A stretch of DNA of 5,552 nt from CAZKYP01 sp964556885 (GTDB taxonomy: Bacteria > Planctomycetota > Phycisphaerae > Sedimentisphaerales > Anaerobacaceae), in contig CAZKYP010000213.1 in NCBI GenBank assembly GCA_964556885.1, positions 1 through 5,552 on the forward strand, given 5' to 3'. The notes beneath the pieces were generated by a model that saw nothing but the letters and a program-made list of their open reading frames with translations, ran no database searches and was not told the DNA's origin. Position numbers and translations under genes: made by a program. How positions within the stretch are numbered: the first letter of the stretch is position 1; each line of letters opens with the position of its first letter. Positions 1 to 5,552 of this stretch are shown here, one piece after another.

Positions 1-309
1 AAGATGAACTATCGGTTTGGTCAGGGCCTTTAGACCTTTTATCCACATCTTCGCAGGAGAAAAGGTGTGCATCCATGTAATCAGACCGATGCAGTTGGCT
101 GTCGTGTTTGCGGCCATACATATATTCGTTACTTCTTCCGGTGATTTCAAAACAGGCTTGAAAACGACCTTGCATGGGATATTTTTCGATTGACCGAGTG
201 CCTTGGCAATTTCTGATGAATCCTTATCTACCTGCTTGAGCACTTGCGGCCCGTACAAATGCTGACTTCCTGTTATAAACCAAACTTCTAATTTTTTCAG
301 GTTAATCAT
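1..309 (-). CDS. araA: L-arabinose isomerase, N-terminal 103 residues (cut by left window edge)
   Basis: This is the start of L-arabinose isomerase, the cytoplasmic metal-dependent enzyme that converts L-arabinose to L-ribulose, the first step of the isomerase pathway. Only 103 codons of a protein usually near 500 residues are present; the rest lies beyond base 1. The translation begins MINLKKLEVWFITGSQHLYG. It carries the family hallmark GSQHLYGP at residues 14-21, then PCKVVFKP (45-52) and the highly conserved WMHTFSPAKMWI (79-90). Q16, L18 and F83 fall where the sugar-contacting residues of characterised AraA enzymes sit. The ATG at 309-307 is supported by an AAGGAG Shine-Dalgarno (323-318) eight bases upstream. 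It lies 70 bases downstream of the arabinofuranosidase stop on the same strand, so co-transcription is likely. The visible portion shows no defect. Confidence 0.95.
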   Translation of the reverse strand, partial: MINLKKLEVWFITGSQHLYGPQVLKQVDKDSSEIAKALGQSKNIPCKVVFKPVLKSPEEVTNICMAANTTANCIGLITWMHTFSPAKMWIKGLKALTKPIVHL

Positions 310-342
310 TTTTTATTCTCCTTGATAGTATTTTTAGGGTAA

Positions 343-357
343 TCGAATTTGATTCGA
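343..357. repeat. 15-bp inverted repeat in the abfA-araA spacer
   Basis: TCGAAT-TTG-ATTCGA is a perfect dyad with 6-base arms and a 3-base centre, lying between the abfA stop and the araA Shine-Dalgarno. It could be a small mRNA hairpin affecting processing or relative expression of the two genes, or a short operator. It has no U-run directly after it on the minus strand, so it is not a convincing terminator. Its function is unknown. Confidence 0.4.
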
Positions 358-379
358 ACGTTTGTATAAATCCTCGTAT

Positions 380-1984
380 TTATTTAACCGCCAGCACCAC
401 AACCGATTTTGACGGAAGTGTTGTTGACAGGATATTGCCGTCGAGTTTGAAGTTTGTGAAAGCAGCCGGTTTGACGGCTTCCGGATTATCGAAGGTGTTA
501 TGTGCTGTCATCTCTTTGGCGGTTAAAACCTGACCGGTGATACTTTTTGGCTCGGCTCCTTCTATAGCACAGTTGACTATTGCTTCCTTGTTCGGATCAA
601 GATTACACAGAGATATGTGGATTGTACCCGAGGCGTCTTTTGACGCCGAAGCACTCACAGACGGAATGCTGTCGTTATCGAATGTGTAATCGTTGCACTG
701 CAATTCAATCGGGAGCATTGTTGCATCGTGGTGAACTTTGTACATATCGAAGACGTGATATGTGGGAGTAACAATCATCTTTGGTCCGTCTGTCAGTATC
801 ATTGACTGAAGGACGTTGACAATCTGGGCGATATTTGCCATTTTTACACGTTCACAGTGTTTATGGAAAATATTCAGTGTGACGCCGGCAACAAGTGCGT
901 CTCTTAGTGAATTCTGCTGATAGAGGAATCCCGGATTTGTACCCGGTTCGACCTGATGCCATGCGCCCCATTCGTCCACAATCAAAGCCACTCGCTTGTT
1001 TGGATCGTATTGGTCCATAATCGCCGAATGTCTCGTGACAAGCTCGTCCATACGGAGCGCCCGTTGTAATTGTGCAAACCAGTCAGTTTCGGTGAACTCT
1101 GTTGCAGAGCGGCTTGTTCTACCGGACCCGCAGTAATAATGAAGGGCGAGTCCCTGCATCCTGCCTCTTCTTCCTCCGCCTCCGACTTTTTCCATTAACA
1201 CTTCAGTCCATTTGTAATCTGTTCCGCTCGGCCCGCACGCTACTTTATAGAGCTGGTTGCCGGAGAAGTTGCGCAGGTATGTCTGGAATCTCCTGTAAAG
1301 ATCGGCATAATACTCAGGCGTCATACTGCCGCCGCAACCCCAGTTTTCATTACCGACGGCCCAGTAAGTAACCTTCCACGGTTCATCGCGACCGTTTTTA
1401 CGACGCAAATCTGCCATCGGGCTGATACCGTCGAAGGTTATATATTCTACCCATTGCTGCATTTCCTGAACAGTTCCGCTGCCGACGTTTCCACAGATAT
1501 AAGGCTCGCATTCCAACTGCTCGCATAGGTCTAAGAATTCATGGGTACCGAAATGATTGTTTTCCGTTACGCCGCCCCAGTGGGTATTGATCATTGTCGG
1601 ACGTTTTTCTTTCGGGCCGATTCCGTCCATCCAGTGATACTCGTCCGCAAAACATCCGCCCGGCCAGCGAAGGTTTGGTATTTTAATTTTCTTTAATGCG
1701 GCAACTACATCATTGCGAATACCGCGTGTATTCGGGATTGGTGAATCCTCGCCGACCCAGAAACCTTCGTATATACATCGGCCAAGGTGTTCGGAAAAGT
1801 GGCCGTAGATGTTCCTGCTGATTTGCTCTGTGCCTTTGTCGACCGAGATGATCATTTTGTTTGTCGAGTCATCCTGGGCAGACGCATTCGAGGTATAGAG
1901 CAGTCCAAGGCTGATAAGGACTACTAAGCACATAATAATTTTTTCGATCAACAGCTTATTTTTTCCTGATAATGTGCATTTCAT
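380..1984 (-). CDS. abfA: Exported alpha-L-arabinofuranosidase, glycoside hydrolase family 51
   Basis: This 534-residue GH51 enzyme (EC 3.2.1.55 type) removes terminal alpha-L-arabinofuranosyl groups from arabinan, arabinoxylan or their oligosaccharides. Conserved GH51 blocks appear in order: GHFSEHLGRCIYEG (61-74), RWPGGCFADEYHWMDGIGP (106-124), NHFGTHEF (143-150), VGNENWGCGG (210-219) and ALIVDEWGAWH (333-343). By family knowledge E213 in GNEN is the acid/base and E338 in DEWG the nucleophile; both are present. The (beta/alpha)8 barrel spans roughly residues 50-415, followed by the usual C-terminal beta domain ending in LPSKSVVVLAV. Residues 1-36 form a signal peptide: a basic start, a hydrophobic core at about 16-30, and an ASA|Q cleavage site after A36. 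There is no lipobox at the right place, so the mature enzyme is probably periplasmic or secreted. The start is supported by AAGGA eight bases upstream. Its downstream partner is araA. Length is normal for the family. Confidence 0.93.
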   Translation of the reverse strand: MKCTLSGKNKLLIEKIIMCLVVLISLGLLYTSNASAQDDSTNKMIISVDKGTEQISRNIYGHFSEHLGRCIYEGFWVGEDSPIPNTRGIRNDVVAALKKIKIPNLRWPGGCFADEYHWMDGIGPKEKRPTMINTHWGGVTENNHFGTHEFLDLCEQLECEPYICGNVGSGTVQEMQQWVEYITFDGISPMADLRRKNGRDEPWKVTYWAVGNENWGCGGSMTPEYYADLYRRFQTYLRNFSGNQLYKVACGPSGTDYKWTEVLMEKVGGGGRRGRMQGLALHYYCGSGRTSRSATEFTETDWFAQLQRALRMDELVTRHSAIMDQYDPNKRVALIVDEWGAWHQVEPGTNPGFLYQQNSLRDALVAGVTLNIFHKHCERVKMANIAQIVNVLQSMILTDGPKMIVTPTYHVFDMYKVHHDATMLPIELQCNDYTFDNDSIPSVSASASKDASGTIHISLCNLDPNKEAIVNCAIEGAEPKSITGQVLTAKEMTAHNTFDNPEAVKPAAFTNFKLDGNILSTTLPSKSVVVLAVK

Positions 1985-1992
1985 CTTTTGTT

Positions 1993-1998
1993 TCCTTT
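1993..1998 (-). promoter_or_regulatory. Shine-Dalgarno site fixing the abfA start
   Basis: On the minus strand AAAGGA lies eight bases before the ATG at 1984. This supports the upstream start that includes the lysine-containing n-region of the signal peptide, rather than the internal Met18, which would lack that region and this spacing. Confidence 0.7.
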
Positions 1999-2048
1999 CA
2001 ATTGTCTGTTATTCATTAAAGGTGCTCACACCCACAATCGCAGAATCC

Positions 2049-2091
2049 TCTTTTTTTGTCTAAAAAAGACGGATTTTCAGGATGAAAAACC
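2049..2091 (-). promoter_or_regulatory. Two adjacent dyads in the abfA leader, possible attenuator
   Basis: Read toward abfA, the first dyad (2091-2071) has arms GGTTTTTCA and TGAAAATCC around a TCC loop, with one T-T mismatch. It is followed after three bases by six T residues, giving a weak terminator-like shape. Those T residues are also part of the second dyad (2069-2049), whose arms TCTTTTTT and AAAAAAGA are perfect around a 5-base loop. If the promoter at 2133-2104 is right, both lie in the 5' untranslated leader. The stems are AT-rich, so an operator or chance A/T composition are real alternatives. Confidence 0.3.
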
Positions 2092-2103
2092 CGACCGGTG
2101 CAT

Positions 2104-2133
2104 ATCTTAATGTCCGTTATTGCTGTTTGTAAA
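2104..2133 (-). promoter_or_regulatory. Tentative sigma70-like promoter for abfA-araA
   Basis: On the minus strand TTTACA (2133-2128, 5 of 6 to the -35 consensus) is separated by 18 bases from TAAGAT (2109-2104, 4 of 6 to the -10 consensus). It would give a leader of roughly 110 bases before the abfA ATG. It is the best pair I found by eye in this spacer, but the region is AT-rich and other pairs are possible. Confidence 0.3.
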
Positions 2134-2183
2134 GTGTTAATTTCGATTGTTTTTCCATATCAATTGCGACCATTTGTATCGGC

Positions 2184-2203
2184 TTTCAAAATATTTTTTG
2201 AAA
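2184..2203. repeat. AT-rich perfect inverted repeat upstream of the blaI operators
   Basis: Arms TTTCAAAA (2184-2191) and TTTTGAAA (2196-2203) are perfectly complementary around the 4-base centre TATT. Its centre is 19 bases upstream of the centre of the first TACGAA-type dyad. The arm sequence differs from the downstream pair, so it may be a site for another protein, a weak auxiliary repressor site, or a consequence of A/T richness. Confidence 0.4.
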
Positions 2204-2204
2204 A

Positions 2205-2242
2205 TACGAATTTTTTCGTTGAATTGTACGAAAGTATTCGTA
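2205..2242. promoter_or_regulatory. Tandem dyad operators, probable BlaI-type repressor sites
   Basis: Two 16-base dyads share the same architecture: TACGAA-TTTT-TTCGTT at 2205-2220 (5 of 6 arm pairs) and TACGAA-AGTA-TTCGTA at 2227-2242 (6 of 6). Their centres are 22 bases apart, about two helical turns, which would place two dimers on one DNA face. The first ends on the -35 element and the second fills the -35/-10 spacer. BlaI/MecI/CopY repressors bind dyads, often in tandem over their own promoter, so autoregulation by the downstream gene is the natural inference. The core TACGAA differs from the staphylococcal TACA-N2-TGTA core. Confidence 0.7.
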
Positions 2243-2248
2243 TAGAAT
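2219..2248 (+). promoter_or_regulatory. Sigma70-like promoter of the blaI-blaR-like operon
   Basis: TTGAAT (2219-2224) and TAGAAT (2243-2248, 5 of 6 to the -10 consensus) are separated by 18 bases. An overlapping TATAGA (2241-2246) with a 16-base spacer is an alternative. Transcription would start near 2255, giving a leader of about 40 bases that contains the AAGGAG site. Occupancy of the dyad in the spacer would block RNA polymerase. Confidence 0.6.
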
Positions 2249-2293
2249 GGACGATGTTTAATAGAAGCGATAAAATTTTAAAGGAGATTTTCA

Positions 2294-2677
2294 ATGGCAA
2301 GACGTAAAACAACCGGGCCGACCGACAGAGAATTGATGATCCTTGGAATCCTGTGGAGCCGCGGGCCAAGCACCGTCCGCGAGGTTAACGAATCGATGAA
2401 CGAAGACGGCGACACCGGGTACACAACGACGTTGAAACTTATGCAGATAATGACCGAAAAAGGTTTGCTGGTCCGGGATGATTCGCAATTCAAGCACGTC
2501 TATAAGCCGGCCCTGTCCGAAGAACGGACGCAGAGACAGTTGGTCGGCGATTTGCTCGAAAAGGCCTTTGCCGGTTCTGCGGAAAAGCTCGTCATGCGGG
2601 CTCTGTCGGCTAAAAAGGTTTCGCCGAAGGAATTAGTGGGAATAAGAAAAATGCTCGACGAATTCGAGGGAAAATAA
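2294..2677 (+). CDS. BlaI/MecI/CopY-family winged-helix transcriptional repressor
   Basis: This 127-residue protein matches the BlaI/MecI family (Penicillinase_R type) in length and pattern. The N-terminal winged helix has the family opening PTDRELMILGILWSRGPSTVREV (residues 9-31). The likely recognition helix follows at YTTTLKLMQIMTEKGLL (43-59), then a wing ending HVYKP (68-72). The C-terminal helices include LLEKAFAGSAEKLV (87-100) and SPKELVGIRKMLDEF (110-124), the usual dimerisation part. In the family, dimers hold the promoter closed until a membrane M56 peptidase signal leads to repressor cleavage; exactly such a peptidase follows one base downstream. The ATG is set by AAGGAG (2281-2286) seven bases upstream. 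Tandem dyads in its promoter suggest autorepression. The regulated process cannot be read from the sequence: no beta-lactamase gene is in view. Confidence 0.9.
   Translation: MARRKTTGPTDRELMILGILWSRGPSTVREVNESMNEDGDTGYTTTLKLMQIMTEKGLLVRDDSQFKHVYKPALSEERTQRQLVGDLLEKAFAGSAEKLVMRALSAKKVSPKELVGIRKMLDEFEGK
2666..2670 (+). promoter_or_regulatory. Shine-Dalgarno of the M56 gene, inside the blaI-like coding end
   Basis: GAGGG lies in the last codons of the repressor gene, eight bases before the ATG at 2679. The repressor stop (2675-2677) lies between this site and the ATG, with one base between stop and start. Translational coupling of repressor and sensor is therefore likely. Confidence 0.6.
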
Positions 2678-2678
2678 A

Positions 2679-5552
2679 ATGGCATTTTTAGAAACAATCA
2701 TCGCACAACAGGTTGTTTACAAATTAGGCTGGTCACTTCTTCATTTTATCTGGCAGGGCGGAGCCATTGCTTTATTGCTGGCAATCCTGCTGACACTGCT
2801 GCGAAAAGCATCGGCCAATATTCGATACATCATCGCCTGTTCGGCCCTGGGATTGATTGCTGTTTTGCCGGTTGTCACCATGCTTATGGTCCCGGCCCCG
2901 GCGTCACAGGCCACAATTCATATCGAACCTGTGTCGATACCTGTAACATCACCTCCATCAGTGACAAGGCAGGTTGTCGTGATAGATACGCAGATATCAG
3001 AAGAAGCGGAAACGAACGAAATAGTAATCACCGAACCTGCCGCATCGTGGCAGGAAAAAGCAACGGCTTTATTGGAACCTGTGCTGCCCAACATCGTTTC
3101 TTTTTGGCTGGTTGGAGTATTCGGCCTTTCGCTCTGGCATCTGGGCGGCTGGACGCAATTGCAGCGGCTGAGAAGAAAAATGATTACAAAGGTCGATACT
3201 TCACTGCTGGCAAAAATGGAGCTATTGGCTGCGAAGCTCGGTGTCAAACGAACAGTGGAGCTGTTCGAATCGGCTTTAGTGCAGATACCGACCGTTGTCG
3301 GCTGGCTAAAGCCGGTGATACTGCTGCCCGCCAGCGCCCTTACCGGCCTGAGTTCCGAACAGTTGGAGGCGATCCTGGCGCACGAGCTGGCACATATAAA
3401 ACGATTCGATTATTTGGTCAATATACTCCAGACGATTGTGGAGATATTAGGCTTTTACCATCCGGCCGTCTGGTGGGTCTCGCATAAGATACGAATCGAA
3501 AGGGAAAACTGCTGTGACGATTTGGCGGTCGGCGTCTCAGGCGACCGGCTGCGATATGCAAAGGCACTTACATCGCTGGAGGAAATCCGGGCCGGTCATG
3601 GCGAATTGGTTGTTGCGGCTACCGGAGGTAATCTTTTCAACCGCATAAGGCGCCTGCTCGGCAGCGATAAGAACGAAAAAGCCGCCTTTAGCTGGGTCCC
3701 TGCAGCAACCACAATCCTGCTCTTAGCTGCATTACTAATCCCCGCCGCACTCGCTTTTACTGCCAATGAATCACCAGAACTTTCCGCGAAATCTATTCTG
3801 AACAAAATGCTGGAATACCGGTCCAAAGTAAAGAATCTGCAATATGTCACTGAGTATAATGACTGGACAAGCAGGCAACTTTTGGACGATATGAGAGAAC
3901 GGACTATTGAAATCCAAAGGGAAAATCTAAGGAAAAGAGGCATTCTCGAACAACAAATCCAGGCGATAACAAGACGTTCAAGTCGTCAAACCCCTGAATC
4001 AAGATACCGAGTTCTTAAATGTACAATGGATAATGAGGATCGTGTAAAAATAGAAACATCGAGAGGCAATTATGACTCATCGAATAATAAGCTACCGATT
4101 GAATACATATATATTTCAGTTTGGAACGGTATCGAAGGTATAGATTATAATCAATCAAGAGGAACTCCCGGTTCGGCAACAATACAAGACAGCATATCCA
4201 CCCACGCCAGAGTCGAGGGACATCCATGGAAGACGGAAGAGTCTTTCTGCAGGCGATTATCCGACATCATTGTGTCGGGAAAAGAAGTCAGTGTCGATAA
4301 AATCGAAGATGGAACCTATCGCATTGTCATTCACAACGATCCCAGTATTTCAATTTACACAATTAATCCTTCAAAAGGTTACTCGCGTACTCTTCAAGAA
4401 AATTATCATGAAGATCGGCTTGTCTCCCGTGATAAAATCGATTACCGGGAAATTGCAAAAGGCATCTGGTTCCCCGTAAGCGGACAGACAGAAGGTTTCA
4501 ATCCCGACGGCTCATCAAACATGAAAACAATCTTCAAAACGAGCCGGATTATTATAAACGACCCCTCGTTTGATGAAAGCCGCTTCAGCGTTGACCTGCC
4601 CGACGGAGTCCAGGTAAGAGACCTCATTCAGGGCAAGCAATATATCGTCGGTTCGCAGAATGAGTACGACCTCGTCACGCCAGAGGAAGAAACCACGCCT
4701 GGAGATAGGGAAACATCGGAGCCGGTCGATCCGAACTCATGGCAAAAGAGATTCAATGATGTTTACAGCCTTAAAGATAATGAGGTGCTAAAGCGAATCC
4801 CGACGCCGTTCACTCCGGAACGCAGGAACTATTACCTTAATCAACCGAGACCAGACTCGTCACCCGATCAATACGATTTCATTATTCAATATACTTTCGG
4901 TTGGGATGGTGATTTGGCAATCAGAAGCCAGCTAGTAGGATACTTGACCCCGCGTCTCGATTCAATTTTAGGTTTTGTCCTCAAAATTGGCAATTTCGAA
5001 TATGAAATCCCTGATGAGCTGTTGCACAACGACATGGCAGGCGACTGGATTGTTCGTAAAGATACGCCCAAAGAAAAGCTGTTAGAAGCCCTCGAAGAGA
5101 TAATCCGGAAAGATACGGGAAGGGAAATTAAATTTGTTAGGCGTCAAATGCAAGACGATGTAATCGTTGCAAGCGGTCGCTTCAGTTTCGAACGCCTGCC
5201 CAATATCGAAAATGGAAACTACATTCTCCTTTCCACAAATCGAACTGATACATATTTTGGCGGAGGAGGCGGAAGCGGAGACATTAAAGAACTTCTAAAA
5301 TGGGTCAGCGAACGTGTCAAAATGAGAATCATCGATGAAACTGAGCAGCAGGACATAAGTATAACATGGCGATATCATAATTCGTCCGATTTAAAAAGAC
5401 TGGGCCGCAACAACCCTCGATACGACGAACAACTGAAAATGCTTTTACAGAACCTCTCCTTGCAAACCGGACTGAAATTCGAAAGGAAAAGTGTACCAGT
5501 CGAAAAATGGTTCGTCGAAGAAGCGGGGACAATCCAAACCAACAAACCAACC
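2679..5552 (+). CDS. BlaR1-like M56 membrane metallopeptidase with LolA-like and DUF3738-like extension (cut by right edge)
   Basis: The frame is open for 958 codons with no stop before the window edge. Membrane segments are at about residues 16-41, 50-71, 136-157 and 339-361. Between the last two lies a cytoplasmic M56 peptidase domain with the zinc motif HELAH (235-239) and the downstream ERENCCDD (274-281), where E276 is the likely third ligand. A 64-residue periplasmic loop (72-135) is rich in E, T and P. This is BlaR1 topology, so the role should be to sense a signal outside and trigger inactivation of the upstream BlaI-like repressor. Residues 362-958 should be extracytoplasmic. About 365-665 resembles a LolA/RseB-type beta domain (GIWFP at 595-599). 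After a polar linker (668-688), about 728-958 resembles DUF3738, ending GLKFERKSVPVEKWFVEEAG (931-950). No penicillin-binding motif set is present. Peptidase assignment is firm; the C-terminal assignments are by pattern only. Confidence 0.88.
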   Translation, partial: MAFLETIIAQQVVYKLGWSLLHFIWQGGAIALLLAILLTLLRKASANIRYIIACSALGLIAVLPVVTMLMVPAPASQATIHIEPVSIPVTSPPSVTRQVVVIDTQISEEAETNEIVITEPAASWQEKATALLEPVLPNIVSFWLVGVFGLSLWHLGGWTQLQRLRRKMITKVDTSLLAKMELLAAKLGVKRTVELFESALVQIPTVVGWLKPVILLPASALTGLSSEQLEAILAHELAHIKRFDYLVNILQTIVEILGFYHPAVWWVSHKIRIERENCCDDLAVGVSGDRLRYAKALTSLEEIRAGHGELVVAATGGNLFNRIRRLLGSDKNEKAAFSWVPAATTILLLAALLIPAALAFTANESPELSAKSILNKMLEYRSKVKNLQYVTEYNDWTSRQLLDDMRERTIEIQRENLRKRGILEQQIQAITRRSSRQTPESRYRVLKCTMDNEDRVKIETSRGNYDSSNNKLPIEYIYISVWNGIEGIDYNQSRGTPGSATIQDSISTHARVEGHPWKTEESFCRRLSDIIVSGKEVSVDKIEDGTYRIVIHNDPSISIYTINPSKGYSRTLQENYHEDRLVSRDKIDYREIAKGIWFPVSGQTEGFNPDGSSNMKTIFKTSRIIINDPSFDESRFSVDLPDGVQVRDLIQGKQYIVGSQNEYDLVTPEEETTPGDRETSEPVDPNSWQKRFNDVYSLKDNEVLKRIPTPFTPERRNYYLNQPRPDSSPDQYDFIIQYTFGWDGDLAIRSQLVGYLTPRLDSILGFVLKIGNFEYEIPDELLHNDMAGDWIVRKDTPKEKLLEALEEIIRKDTGREIKFVRRQMQDDVIVASGRFSFERLPNIENGNYILLSTNRTDTYFGGGGGSGDIKELLKWVSERVKMRIIDETEQQDISITWRYHNSSDLKRLGRNNPRYDEQLKMLLQNLSLQTGLKFERKSVPVEKWFVEEAGTIQTNKPT

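Larger units (their letters stand above)
1985..2293. other. Divergent intergenic region between abfA and the blaI-like gene
   Basis: This stretch of 309 bases separates the two divergent transcription units and is visibly more AT-rich than its flanks. I see no credible gene in it: short open frames here lack family similarity and cross the promoter elements. It holds the abfA ribosome-binding site, two leader dyads (2049-2069 and 2071-2091), a tentative abfA promoter (2104-2133), an AT-rich dyad (2184-2203), and the blaI promoter with its tandem dyads (2205-2248). A short GGTG-CTCA-CACC dyad lies at 2021-2032. Confidence 0.8.

Noticed and set aside
1102..1371. 89-codon plus-strand open frame inside abfA
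   Set aside because: It is antisense to the GH51 catalytic domain, whose conserved blocks and catalytic glutamates make the minus strand the coding one.
2021..2032. GGTG-CTCA-CACC mini-dyad upstream of abfA
   Set aside because: Four-base arms are expected by chance in a spacer of this size; it was not counted as a separate regulatory site.
2098..2307. 69-codon plus-strand open frame crossing the intergenic region
   Set aside because: It runs through the blaI promoter, both dyads and the repressor start in another frame, with no recognisable family. The regulatory reading explains the bases better.
2918..3247. 109-codon minus-strand open frame
   Set aside because: It is antisense to the periplasmic loop and third membrane segment of the M56 protein, and its Ser/Thr-rich translation is typical of a shadow frame.
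3047..3487. 146-codon plus-strand open frame inside the M56 gene
   Set aside because: It is out of frame with the M56 peptidase, which carries the HELAH zinc motif and membrane segments over the same bases. Its translation shows no family pattern.
3596..3943. 115-codon minus-strand open frame
   Set aside because: It lies antisense to the fourth membrane segment and early ectodomain of the M56 protein. I saw no family pattern in it; the hydrophobic stretches mirror the sense strand.
4515..4526. SNMK (residues 613-616 of the M56 protein) as a possible SxxK penicillin-binding motif
   Set aside because: The surrounding residues do not resemble BlaR1 STYK, no SxN or KTG box follows at suitable spacing, and the segment fits a LolA-like beta strand. 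It is most likely a chance match.

Overview
The window holds two divergently transcribed gene pairs around a regulatory region of about 300 bases. The protein families suggest an envelope-bearing environmental bacterium that degrades plant polysaccharide. A planctomycete (Phycisphaerae-like) is my best guess. It rests on the style of the BlaI/M56 pair, with its very long C-terminal LolA-like plus DUF3738-like extension, and on the exported GH51 enzyme. This is an inference from family style, not a marker-gene result; Acidobacteria and other phyla rich in DUF3738 proteins remain possible.

Left half, minus strand (1984 down to 1): an exported GH51 alpha-L-arabinofuranosidase is followed after a 70-base spacer by the start of L-arabinose isomerase (araA), which is cut by the left window edge. 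Together they form an arabinan/arabinoxylan utilisation unit. The exported enzyme releases L-arabinose outside the cytoplasm, and AraA converts it to L-ribulose inside.

Middle (1985-2293): this intergenic region has no convincing gene. It carries a candidate abfA promoter and leader dyads on the minus strand. On the plus strand it carries a clear promoter for the blaI-like gene, embedded in two dyads of the form TACGAA-N4-TTCGT(A/T) spaced 22 bases apart. A third, AT-rich dyad lies just upstream. This is a strong candidate for an autoregulatory operator.

Right half, plus strand (2294 to the edge): a BlaI/MecI-type winged-helix repressor is followed after one base by a BlaR1-like integral-membrane M56 zinc metallopeptidase. 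The peptidase frame stays open for 958 codons to the right window edge. The N-terminal part has the four membrane segments and zinc motif expected of BlaR1. The penicillin-binding sensor domain of classical BlaR1 is absent. It is replaced by about 600 extracytoplasmic residues that look like a LolA/RseB-type beta domain followed by a DUF3738-like domain. The pair is best read as a membrane signal-transduction system of the BlaR-BlaI type with an unusual sensor and an unknown ligand.
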